Assembly: GCF_003323735.1 (NCBI RefSeq)
Contig: NZ_QOIM01000038.1
Span: forward strand, 372,001-436,000
Length of the DNA: 64,000 nt
DNA from: Streptomyces reniochalinae
GTDB lineage: Bacteria; Actinomycetota; Actinomycetes; Streptomycetales; Streptomycetaceae
Direction: 5' to 3'
Of the stretch, positions 7,173 to 15,998 are shown piece after piece (positions within the stretch are counted from its first letter, which is position 1; each line of letters begins with the position of its first letter). The position numbers and the translations under genes are program-made. The notes beneath the pieces were generated by a model. The model was not told where the DNA came from. It saw nothing but the letters and a program-made list of their open reading frames with translations, and did no database searches.

Positions 7173-8201
7173 TCACCCGAAGAAGACGCCTGCCTCCTCG
7201 TACAGCGCCGGGTCCACCGTCTTCAGCTTCTCCGTGGCCTTCGCCAGCGGGACACGGACGACGTCCGTACCGCGCAGGGCGACCATGCTGCCCCACGCCT
7301 CGTCGCGCACGGCGTCGATGGCGTGCAGGCCGAAGCGGGTGGCGAGCCAGCGGTCGAAGGCGGTCGGCGTACCGCCGCGCTGGACGTGGCCGAGGACCGT
7401 GGTGCGGGCCTCCTTGCCGGTGCGCGACTCGATCTCCTTGGCCAGCCACTCGCCGACACCCGAGAGCCGCACATGGCCGAACGAGTCGGTCGTCTCGTCC
7501 TTGAGCACCATCTGGCCGTCCTTGGGCATCGCCCCTTCGGCGACCACGACGATGGGCGCGTAACTCGCCTGGAAACGGGAGGTGACCCAGCCGCACACCT
7601 CCTCGACGTCGAAGCGCTGCTCGGGAATGAGGATGCAGTTGGCGCCGCCCGCCAGCCCCGAGTGCAGGGCGATCCAGCCCGCGTGCCGGCCCATCACCTC
7701 CACCACCAGCACCCGCATGTGGGACTCGGCCGTGGTGTGCAGCCGGTCGATGGCCTCGGTCGCGACGGTGACGGCCGTGTTGAAACCGAAGGTGTAGTCC
7801 GTCGCCGAGAGGTCGTTGTCGATCGTCTTGGGAACGCCGACGCAGCGGATGCCGTACTCGTCGGTGAGCCGGGCCGCGACGCCGAGCGTGTCCTCGCCGC
7901 CGATGGCGACGAGCGCGTCGACCTCGTACTTGGCGAGGTTGTCCTTGATACGGCGGACCCCGTCCTCCTCCTTGAACGGGTTCGTGCGCGAGGAGCCGAG
8001 GATCGTGCCGCCACGGGGCAGCATGCCGCGCACCGCGGGGATGTCGAGCCGCACCGTCTCACCGTCGAGGGGACCGCGCCAGCCGTCGCGGAAACCGGTG
8101 AAGTCATAGCCGTAAGCCTGGACTCCCTTACGGACCACGGCCCGCATGACCGCGTTGAGTCCGGGGCAGTCGCCGCCGCCCGTGAGCACTCCGACCCGCA
8201 T
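7173..8201 (-). CDS. pfkA: 6-phosphofructokinase (PfkA family; ATP or PPi donor uncertain)
   Basis: The enzyme phosphorylates fructose 6-phosphate at the committed step of glycolysis. The ATG at 8201 behind GGGAGA gives 342 residues. Visible motifs are MRVGVLTGGGDCPGLNAVMR, GGTILGSSRTNP, ALVAIGGEDTLGVA, GVPKTIDND (the catalytic Asp loop), VEVMGRHAGWIALHSG and VLGHVQRGGTPTAFDR. At the two positions that usually sort phosphoryl donors (E. coli residues 104 and 124) this protein has Asp (GGED) and Lys (PKTID). That is the pattern of PPi-dependent enzymes, although Streptomyces paralogs with GGEGT are ATP-dependent. It lies next to the MacRS-like genes and close to glucokinase. Confidence 0.93.
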   Translation of the reverse strand: MRVGVLTGGGDCPGLNAVMRAVVRKGVQAYGYDFTGFRDGWRGPLDGETVRLDIPAVRGMLPRGGTILGSSRTNPFKEEDGVRRIKDNLAKYEVDALVAIGGEDTLGVAARLTDEYGIRCVGVPKTIDNDLSATDYTFGFNTAVTVATEAIDRLHTTAESHMRVLVVEVMGRHAGWIALHSGLAGGANCILIPEQRFDVEEVCGWVTSRFQASYAPIVVVAEGAMPKDGQMVLKDETTDSFGHVRLSGVGEWLAKEIESRTGKEARTTVLGHVQRGGTPTAFDRWLATRFGLHAIDAVRDEAWGSMVALRGTDVVRVPLAKATEKLKTVDPALYEEAGVFFG

Positions 8202-8235
8202 GGGATCTCCCTTCTCCGCGTGGACGCCTGGAGAC

Positions 8236-8263
8236 GCGCTGCGCACACATCTGTACGCAGCGC
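8236..8263. promoter_or_regulatory. Inverted repeat in the pfkA upstream region
   Basis: GCGCTGCG and CGCAGCGC form an 8-bp perfect inverted repeat spaced by 12 nt, 35-62 bp before the pfkA start. It may be an operator or a 5' leader hairpin. I cannot name a regulator. Confidence 0.35.
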
Positions 8264-8401
8264 GCAACACCCGCCACGCTAGCGGTGATCCACGTCACAT
8301 GGGATGCGGCGAGACGCCGTTTTCGCCTGGATTCGCGGGGCGCGCGGACGGCAACCACCCGTACGAAGGACAGCCGTGCGCGCCCGGCCACCCGGCCGCT
8401 C

Positions 8402-8441
<40 letters not shown>

Positions 8442-8461
8442 GAGGGGAAGGGGAAGGCTCG

Positions 8462-9169
8462 CTAGTCGTCCAGGCCGCGCTCGATGGCGTACCGCACCAG
8501 TTCGACCCGGTTGTGCAGTTGCAGCTTGCCCAGGGTGTTCTGCACATGGTTCTGCACCGTGCGGTGCGAGATGACGAGCCGTTCGGCGATCTGCTTGTAG
8601 CTGAGCCCCTTGGCGACCAGACGCAGCACCTCGGTCTCCCGCTCGGTCAGCTTCGGCACGTCGGGCCCGTCCTGCGCCGCCGGGGCCGGATCCGCCGCCA
8701 GCCTGCGGTACTCGCCCAGCACCAGACCGGCCAGCCCCGGCGTGAAGACCGGATCGCCCAGCGCCGTACGGCGCACCGCCTCCAGCAGCTCCTGCGGCCC
8801 GGCGGACTTGACCAGATAGCCCGTCGCGCCCGACTTGACGGCCTCCAGCACGTCCGCGTGCTCGCCGCTCGCCGAGAGCACCAGCACCCGCGGCGCGGAG
8901 TCAGGGCCGACCAGCTGCCTGCACACCTCGACACCCGGCTTGTCCGGCAGGTTCAGATCCAGCACCAGGACGTCGGGGCCGGTGGCCCGGGCACGCCGGA
9001 TCGCCTGCTCGGCGTCGCCTGCCGTGGCGACGATCTCGAACCCGGCCTCACCCAGGTCCCGCGCCACCGCGTCCCGCCACATCGGATGGTCGTCGACGAC
9101 CATCACCTTGACCGGATCCGCCGCCCGCGCACCGCCGGGCACCTCTCCTGACAGGTCCTCAGTTGCCAT
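8462..9169 (-). CDS. macR: LuxR/NarL-family response regulator (MacR-like)
   Basis: The 235-residue protein has an N-terminal receiver domain: acidic pair in VMVVDDHPMW, phosphoacceptor Asp in VLVLDLNLPD, conserved Lys in GYLVKSAG. A C-terminal NarL-type helix-turn-helix follows: LTERETEVLRLVAKGLSYKQ, then HRTVQNHVQNTLGKLQ. It overlaps the preceding sensor kinase gene by 11 nt, so the two are one operon and a cognate pair. By its place beside pfkA it corresponds, from memory, to S. coelicolor MacR of the MacRS system, which influences aerial mycelium formation and actinorhodin production. That assignment rests on synteny. Confidence 0.88.
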   Translation of the reverse strand: MATEDLSGEVPGGARAADPVKVMVVDDHPMWRDAVARDLGEAGFEIVATAGDAEQAIRRARATGPDVLVLDLNLPDKPGVEVCRQLVGPDSAPRVLVLSASGEHADVLEAVKSGATGYLVKSAGPQELLEAVRRTALGDPVFTPGLAGLVLGEYRRLAADPAPAAQDGPDVPKLTERETEVLRLVAKGLSYKQIAERLVISHRTVQNHVQNTLGKLQLHNRVELVRYAIERGLDD

Positions 9170-10748
9170 GCTTGGGAACCCTCATCTCCACTTCCGTGCC
9201 CTGTCCCGGCACCGACACCAGCTCGGCCACGCCGCCCAGCTCGCGCAGCCTGCCACGGATGGAGAGCGCGACCCCCATCCGGCCCTCGGCCTCCGCGTCC
9301 GCCAGCCGCCCGGCCGGGATGCCGGGGCCGTCGTCCCGCACCGTCACGATCACCGCGTCCGGCTCGTCCTCCAGCAGGATCCACGCCTGCGCCGGGCGCC
9401 CTGACCCGTCCCCCGCGTGCCGGCGCACATTGTCCAGCGCCGCGCCGACGGCCGCCGCGAGTTCGGCCGCCGACCGGGCCGGCAGCAGCACCGGAGCGCC
9501 CGGCTCGGCGAAGGTGACGCGCGAGGCCGCGTACGCCGTGAGCAGCGCCCGCACGTCGCAAGGGGCGCTCGCCGCCTCGTCGTCGTCCGGGCCGGTTTCC
9601 GCACGCTCCCGCCGGCGCGCCGCGCCCCGGGCGCGGCGCCCACCGGCCCACGCGCGACGCCCCCGCGCAGCCCCCTCACCGGATACGGCACCGCCGGGGG
9701 CTCCCCCGCCGGACTCGGCGTCGCCCGCCCCGGCACCGCCAGGTACGGCGCCCCGGGGCTCAGCGTCACCGGATACGGCACCGCCCGGGAGGACCCCACC
9801 GGACTCGGCCCCGCCGCGGGCCGCGTCATCGAGAGCGGCGTCGCCGGGGGCCGTGCCACCCGCGGTGGTGGGGGATGCCGTGACGGCCGTGGCCGCGGCG
9901 CCGGCGGCGTCCCCGTCCGCCGCCACGGGCGCACCCGCCACGCCCGGGCCGAGAACAGCGCCATCGGGCCCAGGGCCCGCGTCAGGGCCGAGAATCGCAC
10001 CGTCGGGCCCAGGACCCGCGTCGGGTTTCGGGCGCGAGGGGCGTGGTGCCACGCCGCTGGAGACCAGGGCCCGCAGGGCCACCTCCTGTTCGCCCGCCAT
10101 CCGGCCGAGCTCCGCCGCGTCGCCGCCCAGCGCCGTGCCGCGGCGCTGGACCATGGCCAGTACCTGGAGCACGCTGTCGTGGATGTCGCGGGCCAGCCGC
10201 TCGCGTTCGCGCGTGGCCGCCTCGATCTGCAGGGCCCGCGCCAGGGTGCGCTCGCTCGCGCGGGCCACCTCGATGACGTAGCCGATGGCCACGCTCGCCA
10301 CGCAGACGAGCAGGACGTTGTGGAAGGTGGTGCGCGTCATCGTGCCGCGCTCGATGATGTTGGCAGCCCCGACCAGCACCGAGACGCCCGCGGCCCAGCG
10401 CCAGCCGCCCTTGAGCGCGAAGGCGAGGACGGGGCCCGCGACCCAGATGGAGGGCAGCGTCGGGCCGACCCGGCCGTGCCCGTCGACGACCGGGGACAGC
10501 AGGATGCCGGCGACGCCCAGCAGGATGTCCGTGGCCAGGAAAGGCAGGGTGCACCGGTCGGCCGAGGCGACGTTGCGCAGCGTCGCGAAGGTCCAGCACG
10601 TCAGGGCGAGCAGGAACACCACTCCGGGCACGGGCGCGCTGTATTCGCGGTAGCTGGAGACGAAGACGCCGACGGCGTAGAGGACGGCCAGGATGCGGTA
10701 GCCGCTCAGCGCGCGCCACAGCGGCTGTTCCACGGACATCATCTTCAC
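9159..10748 (-). CDS. macS: Sensor histidine kinase (MacS-like) with expanded low-complexity linker
   Basis: The kinase has about five or six N-terminal membrane segments and a HisKA_3 dimerisation helix with the phosphoacceptor His in RLARDIHDSVLQVLAM (about residue 190). Its C-terminal HATPase domain shows the N box in ALDNVRRHAG and the G box in VRDDGPGIP. Between them lies an unusual stretch of roughly 160 residues made almost only of Gly, Ala, Pro, Asp and Ser, where related kinases have a short linker. The GTG at 10748 is preferred because it stands 7 nt from GGGGAGA; a GTG at 10754 and an ATG at 10742 are alternatives. It is co-transcribed with the response regulator downstream. Confidence 0.86.
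   Translation of the reverse strand: MKMMSVEQPLWRALSGYRILAVLYAVGVFVSSYREYSAPVPGVVFLLALTCWTFATLRNVASADRCTLPFLATDILLGVAGILLSPVVDGHGRVGPTLPSIWVAGPVLAFALKGGWRWAAGVSVLVGAANIIERGTMTRTTFHNVLLVCVASVAIGYVIEVARASERTLARALQIEAATRERERLARDIHDSVLQVLAMVQRRGTALGGDAAELGRMAGEQEVALRALVSSGVAPRPSRPKPDAGPGPDGAILGPDAGPGPDGAVLGPGVAGAPVAADGDAAGAAATAVTASPTTAGGTAPGDAALDDAARGGAESGGVLPGGAVSGDAEPRGAVPGGAGAGDAESGGGAPGGAVSGEGAARGRRAWAGGRRARGAARRRERAETGPDDDEAASAPCDVRALLTAYAASRVTFAEPGAPVLLPARSAAELAAAVGAALDNVRRHAGDGSGRPAQAWILLEDEPDAVIVTVRDDGPGIPAGRLADAEAEGRMGVALSIRGRLRELGGVAELVSVPGQGTEVEMRVPKHGN
9570..10050 (-). repeat. Degenerate tandem repeats coding the linker of the sensor kinase
   Basis: The segment encodes successive near-repeats such as DAGPGPDGAILGP / DAGPGPDGAVLGP (13-residue, 39-bp unit) and GGAVSGDAEP / GGAVSGEG-type units. 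It is an in-frame repeat expansion between the kinase's dimerisation helix and its ATPase domain. Confidence 0.7.
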
Positions 10749-10851
10749 GGCCACGTCTCCCCCTCCGCCGTTCCGGGCCCCGGGCGTCCGCTCTCGGGGC
10801 CTCTCGTGTCCCGCCCGGGTCCCGGCGGAGGCGCCCGGACGACGAAAGTCC

Positions 10852-11688
10852 CTAGGCGGCCCGGCCGTTGTTCTCGTGGCCCCCGTCGCCCCTGCTCGTC
10901 CTGGTGTCCCCGCCGCCGCTCGCGCGGTCGCCGGCGCCCTCGTCGCCGCCCCGCCCCGCGGCCTCCTTCTGCGCGGACTTCTCCGCCTCCTTCGCCGCCT
11001 TCGCGGCCTCGGCGAGCTGCCGCTTGGCCGCCGTGGCGTAGATGTCCACGTACTCCTGGCCCGACAGCTTCAAGATGGCGTACATGACCTCGTCGGTGAC
11101 GGCGCGCTGGATGAACCGGTCGTTGTCCATGCCCTGATAGCGGCTGAAGTCCAGCGGGGCGCCGATCCGGATGCCGGGGCGCATGAGTTTGGGTACGGAC
11201 TTGCCGGGCGGCTGGATCTTCTCGGTGTCGATCATCGCGACGGGGATCACGGGCGCGCCCGAGCGCAGCGCGACCCGGGCCAGGCCGCCGGGCTTGCCGC
11301 GGTAGAGGCGGCCGTCGGGCGAGCGGGTGCCCTCGGGATAGATGCCGAACAGCTCCCCGCGCTCCAGCACTTCGAGCCCGCTTTTGATGGCGGCCTCTCC
11401 CGCGCCGCGTACCCCGGAGCGGTCGACCGGCAGCTGTCCGACGCCCTTGAAGAAGGCGGCGGTCAGCTTGCCCTTGAGCCCTGGCGAGGTGAAGTACTCG
11501 GCCTTCGCGATGAAGGTGACCTTGCGGTCGAGGACGGCGGGCAGGAAGAAGGAGTCGGAGAAGGACAGGTGATTGCTCGCCAGAATGGCGGGCCCCTCGT
11601 CCGGCACGTTCTCCAGGCCCTCGACCCACGGCCGGAACGTGAGCTTCAGCGCGCTGCCCACAGACAGCTTCATCGCCCCGTAGAACAC
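10852..11688 (-). CDS. plsC: 1-acylglycerol-3-phosphate O-acyltransferase (PlsC family)
   Basis: It acylates lysophosphatidic acid, or a related acceptor, in phospholipid synthesis at the membrane. The PlsC motifs are in order: ILASNHLSFSDSFF (HX4D catalytic pair), FFKGVGQLPVDRSG, FGIYPEGTRSPDG and VIPVAMIDTE. The GTG at 11688 is preceded by an excellent AAGGAGGT; the longer frame has no homology. The final 40-50 residues are a highly charged tail (Lys/Glu, then Gly/Asp/Arg) that is probably disordered. It stands alone, divergent from a hydrolase gene. Confidence 0.9.
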   Translation of the reverse strand: MFYGAMKLSVGSALKLTFRPWVEGLENVPDEGPAILASNHLSFSDSFFLPAVLDRKVTFIAKAEYFTSPGLKGKLTAAFFKGVGQLPVDRSGVRGAGEAAIKSGLEVLERGELFGIYPEGTRSPDGRLYRGKPGGLARVALRSGAPVIPVAMIDTEKIQPPGKSVPKLMRPGIRIGAPLDFSRYQGMDNDRFIQRAVTDEVMYAILKLSGQEYVDIYATAAKRQLAEAAKAAKEAEKSAQKEAAGRGGDEGAGDRASGGGDTRTSRGDGGHENNGRAA

Positions 11689-11896
11689 CGCGACCTCCTT
11701 CGTGGGACCCTTCGAGCCTATCCCGCCGCCGTTCCCCCACGCGCGCTCGCCTCGTCGCCCCGCCCTGCCTGGTTGCGTCCCCGTGGCCGGGTACCGGCAC
11801 GGGCCGGGGCGCGTGGGAGCCTCGGACACTGCCGCACTGACCGGCGACGAATTAGGGTGGCAGCACGCCTTCCCGCTGAGCCCCTGGAGGCCCACC

Positions 11897-12694
11897 GTGC
11901 CGCCCATCCTCCCCGGAGCCGAGCCGTACCGCCGCGACGGATCAGCGACCGGCGTGCTGCTCTGTCACGGCTTCACCGGGTCGCCGCAGTCCCTGCGCCC
12001 CTGGGCCGAGGACCTGGCGCGGCACGGCCTGACCGTCTCGCTGCCGCTGCTGCCGGGGCACGGCACCCGCTGGGAGGACATGGCGATGACCGGCTGGGAG
12101 GACTGGTACGCCACCGTCGACCGCGAGCTGCGGCTGCTGCGCGAGCGCTGCGAGACGGTGTTCGTCTGCGGCCTGTCCATGGGCGGTGCCCTCGCGCTGC
12201 GGCTGGCCGCGCTGCACGGGGACGCGGTGCGCGGCGTCGCCGTCGTCAACCCTTCGGTGACCTTCCCCCGGCTCCAGGGGTACGCCGTCCCGGCCGGGCG
12301 GTTCCTCGTCAGGTCCGTGCGCGGCATCACCGACGACATCGCCAAGGACGGCCGTCACGAACTGGGCTACGACCGGGTGCCGACGCGGGCCGCGTACGCC
12401 CTGCGCGCCTACCACCGCGTCGTGCGCCGGGACCTGCCCGGGGTGACGCAGCCGCTGCTGCTCCTGCACAGCCGCACCGACCACGTGGTGCCGCCCTCGG
12501 ACTCGGCGCTCGTCCTCGGCCGCGTCTCCTCCACCGACGTGACCGAGACGGTGCTGGAGCACAGCTTCCACGTCGCCACGCTCGACCACGACGCGACACG
12601 GATCTTCGCCGACACGCGCGGGTTCATCGACCGGCTCACCGCGGGGACACCGGCCACGGCGACGCGAGGGGCGGGGGCACGTGACGGGGCGTGA
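11897..12694 (+). CDS. Alpha/beta-hydrolase (carboxylesterase / monoacylglycerol lipase-like)
   Basis: The protein has 265 residues from a GTG at 11897, six nucleotides after CTGGAGG. The oxyanion region HGFTGSPQSL, nucleophile elbow FVCGLSMGG, acidic residue in LHSRTDHVVPP and His in EHSFHVATLDHD complete a serine-hydrolase triad. The overall pattern, including LPGHGTRWEDM, is like the Est30-type carboxylesterase group. The natural substrate is unknown; a neighbouring PlsC gene hints at acylglycerols. It overlaps the next gene by 14 nt, so they are probably co-translated. Confidence 0.85.
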   Translation: MPPILPGAEPYRRDGSATGVLLCHGFTGSPQSLRPWAEDLARHGLTVSLPLLPGHGTRWEDMAMTGWEDWYATVDRELRLLRERCETVFVCGLSMGGALALRLAALHGDAVRGVAVVNPSVTFPRLQGYAVPAGRFLVRSVRGITDDIAKDGRHELGYDRVPTRAAYALRAYHRVVRRDLPGVTQPLLLLHSRTDHVVPPSDSALVLGRVSSTDVTETVLEHSFHVATLDHDATRIFADTRGFIDRLTAGTPATATRGAGARDGA

Positions 12695-13277
12695 ACCGGA
12701 GGAGGGCGAGCCCCGCGAGGACGGCTCGCCGCTCCCTCCCGAGGAGGAGGCCGCGTGGGCGGCGATCGTCGCCGCGTACGGAGAGGAGCCCACAGACCCT
12801 GAGCCCGGTCCGCGAGCCGGCCTGGAGCCGGACCCGCCCGGCGGCCCGGGCGGCGACGAGAGCGACACCCTCACCGCGTCACGGCCCGCGCAGGACAAGG
12901 AGCCGCCGGATCCGAGCGCGCCTCAGGAGCCGCCGGGGCCGCAGGTGCGCAGCTTCACCGTCTACGCCGCGGGGACAGGTCCTGCCGGGCCCCGCGACTG
13001 GGAGACGGCCGAGGAGGAGGGCGAGGGCCACTTCGAGCCGCCCGAGCCGCCGCCGCTGCCCGAGACGGACGTGGCGACGAAGTTCGCGTGGCTGGCCGCC
13101 GTCGGCGGGCCGCTGCTGCTGCTCGGCGCGATCCTGCTCCAGGCCGACCTCACCTGGTGGATCGTGACGCTCGGCGTCGGCGGCTTCCTCGGCGGCTTCG
13201 CCACCTTGCTGACCCGGCTGCGCGACGGGCGCGATGACGACGACTGGGACGACCCGGGCCGCGGCGCCGTCGTGTGA
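12681..13277 (+). CDS. Actinobacterial membrane protein of unknown function
   Basis: The 198-residue product has a long acidic, Pro/Glu/Asp-rich N-terminal region (about 1-130) without obvious fold. Two membrane segments follow at about 133-153 (FAWLAAVGGPLLLLGAILLQ) and 158-180 (WWIVTLGVGGFLGGFATLLT), then an Asp-rich end. The GTG start lies inside the hydrolase gene, suggesting translational coupling. I do not recognise a domain. Confidence 0.7.
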   Translation: MTGREPEEGEPREDGSPLPPEEEAAWAAIVAAYGEEPTDPEPGPRAGLEPDPPGGPGGDESDTLTASRPAQDKEPPDPSAPQEPPGPQVRSFTVYAAGTGPAGPRDWETAEEEGEGHFEPPEPPPLPETDVATKFAWLAAVGGPLLLLGAILLQADLTWWIVTLGVGGFLGGFATLLTRLRDGRDDDDWDDPGRGAVV

Positions 13278-13313
13278 GGGGGCCACCGGGCCCTGCCGGC
13301 GTGCCCGTGCCGG

Positions 13314-14156
13314 TCAGCTCCTGGGACGTACCCGCAGTGCCGCCAGCACCGGCAGGTGGTCGGTGGCGGCCACCAGGTCACCGTCCGTCACCCCGGGGAG
13401 CCCGCGGGGCACGCCCGCGGCGAGGACCTCGACGCCCTCGGTGGCGAACACGGCGTCGATGCGCTGGACCGGCTCGCGGGGCGTCGAGGTGTACTCCGCG
13501 CCCCACGGCGCCGACGCCCACGCGTCCCGCAGCTCCACCCCGGGCCGCCCCTCGGAGGGCGCCTGGCCGAGCAGCCGGAAGGTGCGGCCGCCCGCCCGCT
13601 CGTTGACGTCGCCCGCGGCCACGACTCCGCTCGTGCCCTCGGCGAGTACGGCGGCCCGCTCCCGCAGCGCGCCGGCCTGCCGGCGCCGCTCGGCGGCCTG
13701 GAGGCCGAGGTGGAAGCTGACGACGCCGATCCTGACCGGGGGAAGGCCGCCGGGCGCGGGCCCGAAGCGGAGCCGCGCGAGGGCCAGGCCCCGCTGGTGC
13801 AGCCCCGGGGTGCGGGGCAGCAGCACGTCCTCGGTGTGCTCGACGTGGGCCCGCAGCGAGGCGAGGATCATGGGCCCCGCGGCCGTCGCACCGCCCGTGA
13901 CGTACGTCAGGCCGGTGCGGCGTGCCAGCCGGGCGGCGTGCTTGCGCCAGCGGAAGAAGCGCGGGGCTTCCTGGACGCAGACGATGTCGGGGGCGCAGGC
14001 CCGCACGACCCGGACGAGCGCCTCCGTGTCGTCCCGCAGGGAGCGGACGTTGTAGCTGAGCAGCCGGACGACTGTCGTGCCGTCCGGCTCGGTCCGCGAC
14101 GCCGGCAGCTCGCCCGCGCGCACCGGTACGGGCGCGCCGCCTCTCTCCGCCCCCAT
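13314..14156 (-). CDS. Endonuclease/exonuclease/phosphatase family protein
   Basis: EEP-superfamily metal-dependent hydrolase of about 280 residues. LSYNVRSLRDD carries the metal-binding Asn, DIVCVQEAP the catalytic Glu, VVAAGDVNERAGG the Asp-x-Asn motif, and VAATDHLPVLAAL the terminal Asp-His pair. Members cleave phosphodiesters in DNA, sphingomyelin or phosphoinositides, and no signal peptide is seen here. The ATG at 14156 is 17 nt beyond the glucokinase stop, so the two may be one operon. The longer frame upstream only shadows the glucokinase gene. Confidence 0.85.
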   Translation of the reverse strand: MGAERGGAPVPVRAGELPASRTEPDGTTVVRLLSYNVRSLRDDTEALVRVVRACAPDIVCVQEAPRFFRWRKHAARLARRTGLTYVTGGATAAGPMILASLRAHVEHTEDVLLPRTPGLHQRGLALARLRFGPAPGGLPPVRIGVVSFHLGLQAAERRRQAGALRERAAVLAEGTSGVVAAGDVNERAGGRTFRLLGQAPSEGRPGVELRDAWASAPWGAEYTSTPREPVQRIDAVFATEGVEVLAAGVPRGLPGVTDGDLVAATDHLPVLAALRVRPRS

Positions 14157-14173
14157 CCGCGTCCCCGCTCCGC

Positions 14174-15115
14174 TCAGCCCTGGCGGGCCAGGTCCGCGAC
14201 GCCGACGAGGCCCGCCTTGTTGCCCAGTTGGGCGGCCAGCACCTCGGCGTGCGGGCGCCAGCGGCTGCCGACCAGCCAGCGGCGGTAGGACTTGCGGATC
14301 GGGTCGAGGACGAGCTCGCCCTCGTCGGAGACGCCGCCGCCGACGATGAAGGCGCCGGGGTCGAAGAGGGAGGCGAGGTCGGCGAGGCCCGCGCCCGCCC
14401 AACGGGCGAGCTCGCGGAAGGAGTCGACGGCCACCGGGTCGCCCCGCCGGGCCGCTTCGCTGATGTGCCGGCCCTGGATGCCCTCCGTGGTGCCGTCACC
14501 GAGGCTCAGCAGGGTCTCGGCGCGCTCGGGGGTGGCGGTGGCGCGCTGCTGGGCGTAGCGCAACAGCGCGCGCCCCGAGGCGTACTGCTCCCAGCAGCCC
14601 TGGTTGCCGCAGCCGCACAGGAGTCCGTCGGGGACCATCCTGATGTGACCGAACTCGCTGGCCACGCCGTACCGGCCGCGGTGCAGCCTGCCGCCGATGA
14701 TGGTGCCGCCGCCCAGGCCCGTACCGATGGTGATGCAGACGACGTCCTCGTGTCCCGTGCCGACGCCGAACTTGTACTCCCCCCAGGCCGCGGCGTTGGC
14801 GTCGTTCTCGATCACGACGGGCAGGTCGATGCGCTGTTCGACCTTGTCCTTGAGCGGCTCGTGCCGCCAGCTGAGGTTGGGGGTGAACAGCACGGTGGCG
14901 CGCTTGTCGTCCACGTATCCGGGGGCGCCGATGCCGACGGCCTCCACCTGATACTCGGCGCTGGCCTGGCGTACGGCGTCCGCGATGGCGTCGATCACGG
15001 CTTCCGGGGTGTCGGGCGTGGGCACCTTGCTGGTTTCGAGGATCGTGCCTTCCTCGTCGACAACGCCGGCCGCGATCTTCGTGCCGCCGATGTCGACCCC
15101 GATTGTGAGTCCCAT
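14174..15115 (-). CDS. glkA: Glucokinase, ROK family
   Basis: It phosphorylates glucose with ATP and, in Streptomyces, GlkA also mediates glucose repression. The 313-residue protein has the N-terminal phosphate loop IGVDIGGTKIAAG, sugar-binding ENDANAAAWGE, the second phosphate motif TIGTGLGGGTIIGG and SEFGHIRMVPDG. The ROK zinc site CGCGNQGCWEQYASG is intact. No N-terminal helix-turn-helix is present, so it is an enzyme rather than a ROK repressor. The ATG at 15115 follows GAGGGA. Confidence 0.95.
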   Translation of the reverse strand: MGLTIGVDIGGTKIAAGVVDEEGTILETSKVPTPDTPEAVIDAIADAVRQASAEYQVEAVGIGAPGYVDDKRATVLFTPNLSWRHEPLKDKVEQRIDLPVVIENDANAAAWGEYKFGVGTGHEDVVCITIGTGLGGGTIIGGRLHRGRYGVASEFGHIRMVPDGLLCGCGNQGCWEQYASGRALLRYAQQRATATPERAETLLSLGDGTTEGIQGRHISEAARRGDPVAVDSFRELARWAGAGLADLASLFDPGAFIVGGGVSDEGELVLDPIRKSYRRWLVGSRWRPHAEVLAAQLGNKAGLVGVADLARQG

Positions 15116-15213
15116 GTGTCCCTCGGTCGTCCGGTCTGATCCCCGCCGCCGTAAACCGTACCGGAGGGCCCCGACGCGCAGGGCACCGTCACACCGTCAG
15201 GGCTGTGGCGGGT

Positions 15214-15897
15214 TCAGCCGTCGTCGCCGGACCGCCCCGAGCCCCCCGGCTCCTCACCGCCGGCCTCGTCCCGGCCCCGCTCCCCGTGCCGCCCTCGGGT
15301 CTCGTCCCGGCGGCCGCCGGTGCCGCCGCCGTCCCCTTCGCCGTCGCTGCCGCCGTCGCCGGAGGCGCCGTCACCGTCCTTGTCGAGGGGGACGCGCTGC
15401 TCGTCGACGACGCGGCCGTCCAGGTCGGCGGCGTGCGAGAGGTCGGCCGCCTCCTCCACGTCGATCCGGTCGACGCGCTCGGCCCCCGCCGCCGGGTCGG
15501 CCGCGTTCGCGTCCCTGGGCGTGGACCAGCGGCGCTCCGACTCCTCGACGACGGAGCGGTAGGCGGCCAGCAGTTCGCCGCCCGCCGCGGTGAGGTGGTC
15601 GAAGAACTCAGGGTTCCGTTCGACGACCGGCTCCAGGGTCGACCTGGCCTGCGCGAACAGCTGCCGTGCCACGCCCTGTGCCGCGGCGGACCCGGCGGCG
15701 CCGACGAAGGGCTTGCCGATCTCGGCGACCTTCTCGGTCACCGCGTCGGCCAGCCGGCGCAGCTCCTCGGCGGGGCTGGTGGGCGGCGGGCCGTACCGGG
15801 CGCGGCGGCGCGCCTTCTCGGCGGTCAGGTCCTCCTCGCACGCGGTCGCCCAGGCGTCGGGATCCGGGGCGTCGCGGCGCTCGGCGTCATCGCTCAT
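15214..15897 (-). CDS. DUF5304-type hypothetical protein
   Basis: The 227-residue acidic protein has its conserved part in the first 130 residues: DPDAWATACEEDLTAEKARR, a helical segment with EELRRLADAVTEKVAEIGKP, and ARSTLEPVVERNPEFFDHLT. The last 70 residues are Gly/Asp/Arg-rich and repetitive. The ATG at 15897 has AGGAG upstream. It follows the ArsA-like ATPase by about 100 bp in the same direction, and Streptomyces genomes generally keep these two together. No function is known to me. Confidence 0.75.
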   Translation of the reverse strand: MSDDAERRDAPDPDAWATACEEDLTAEKARRRARYGPPPTSPAEELRRLADAVTEKVAEIGKPFVGAAGSAAAQGVARQLFAQARSTLEPVVERNPEFFDHLTAAGGELLAAYRSVVEESERRWSTPRDANAADPAAGAERVDRIDVEEAADLSHAADLDGRVVDEQRVPLDKDGDGASGDGGSDGEGDGGGTGGRRDETRGRHGERGRDEAGGEEPGGSGRSGDDG

Positions 15898-15998
15898 GGC
15901 GGGCTCCTGTGGGCGAAGGGGGGTCGCTGGGGCGGTGCAGGTTCGACGGTACCCGAACGGGGGGCCGATCCGAGGCGCGGAACGGGCCAGGGAAAGGT

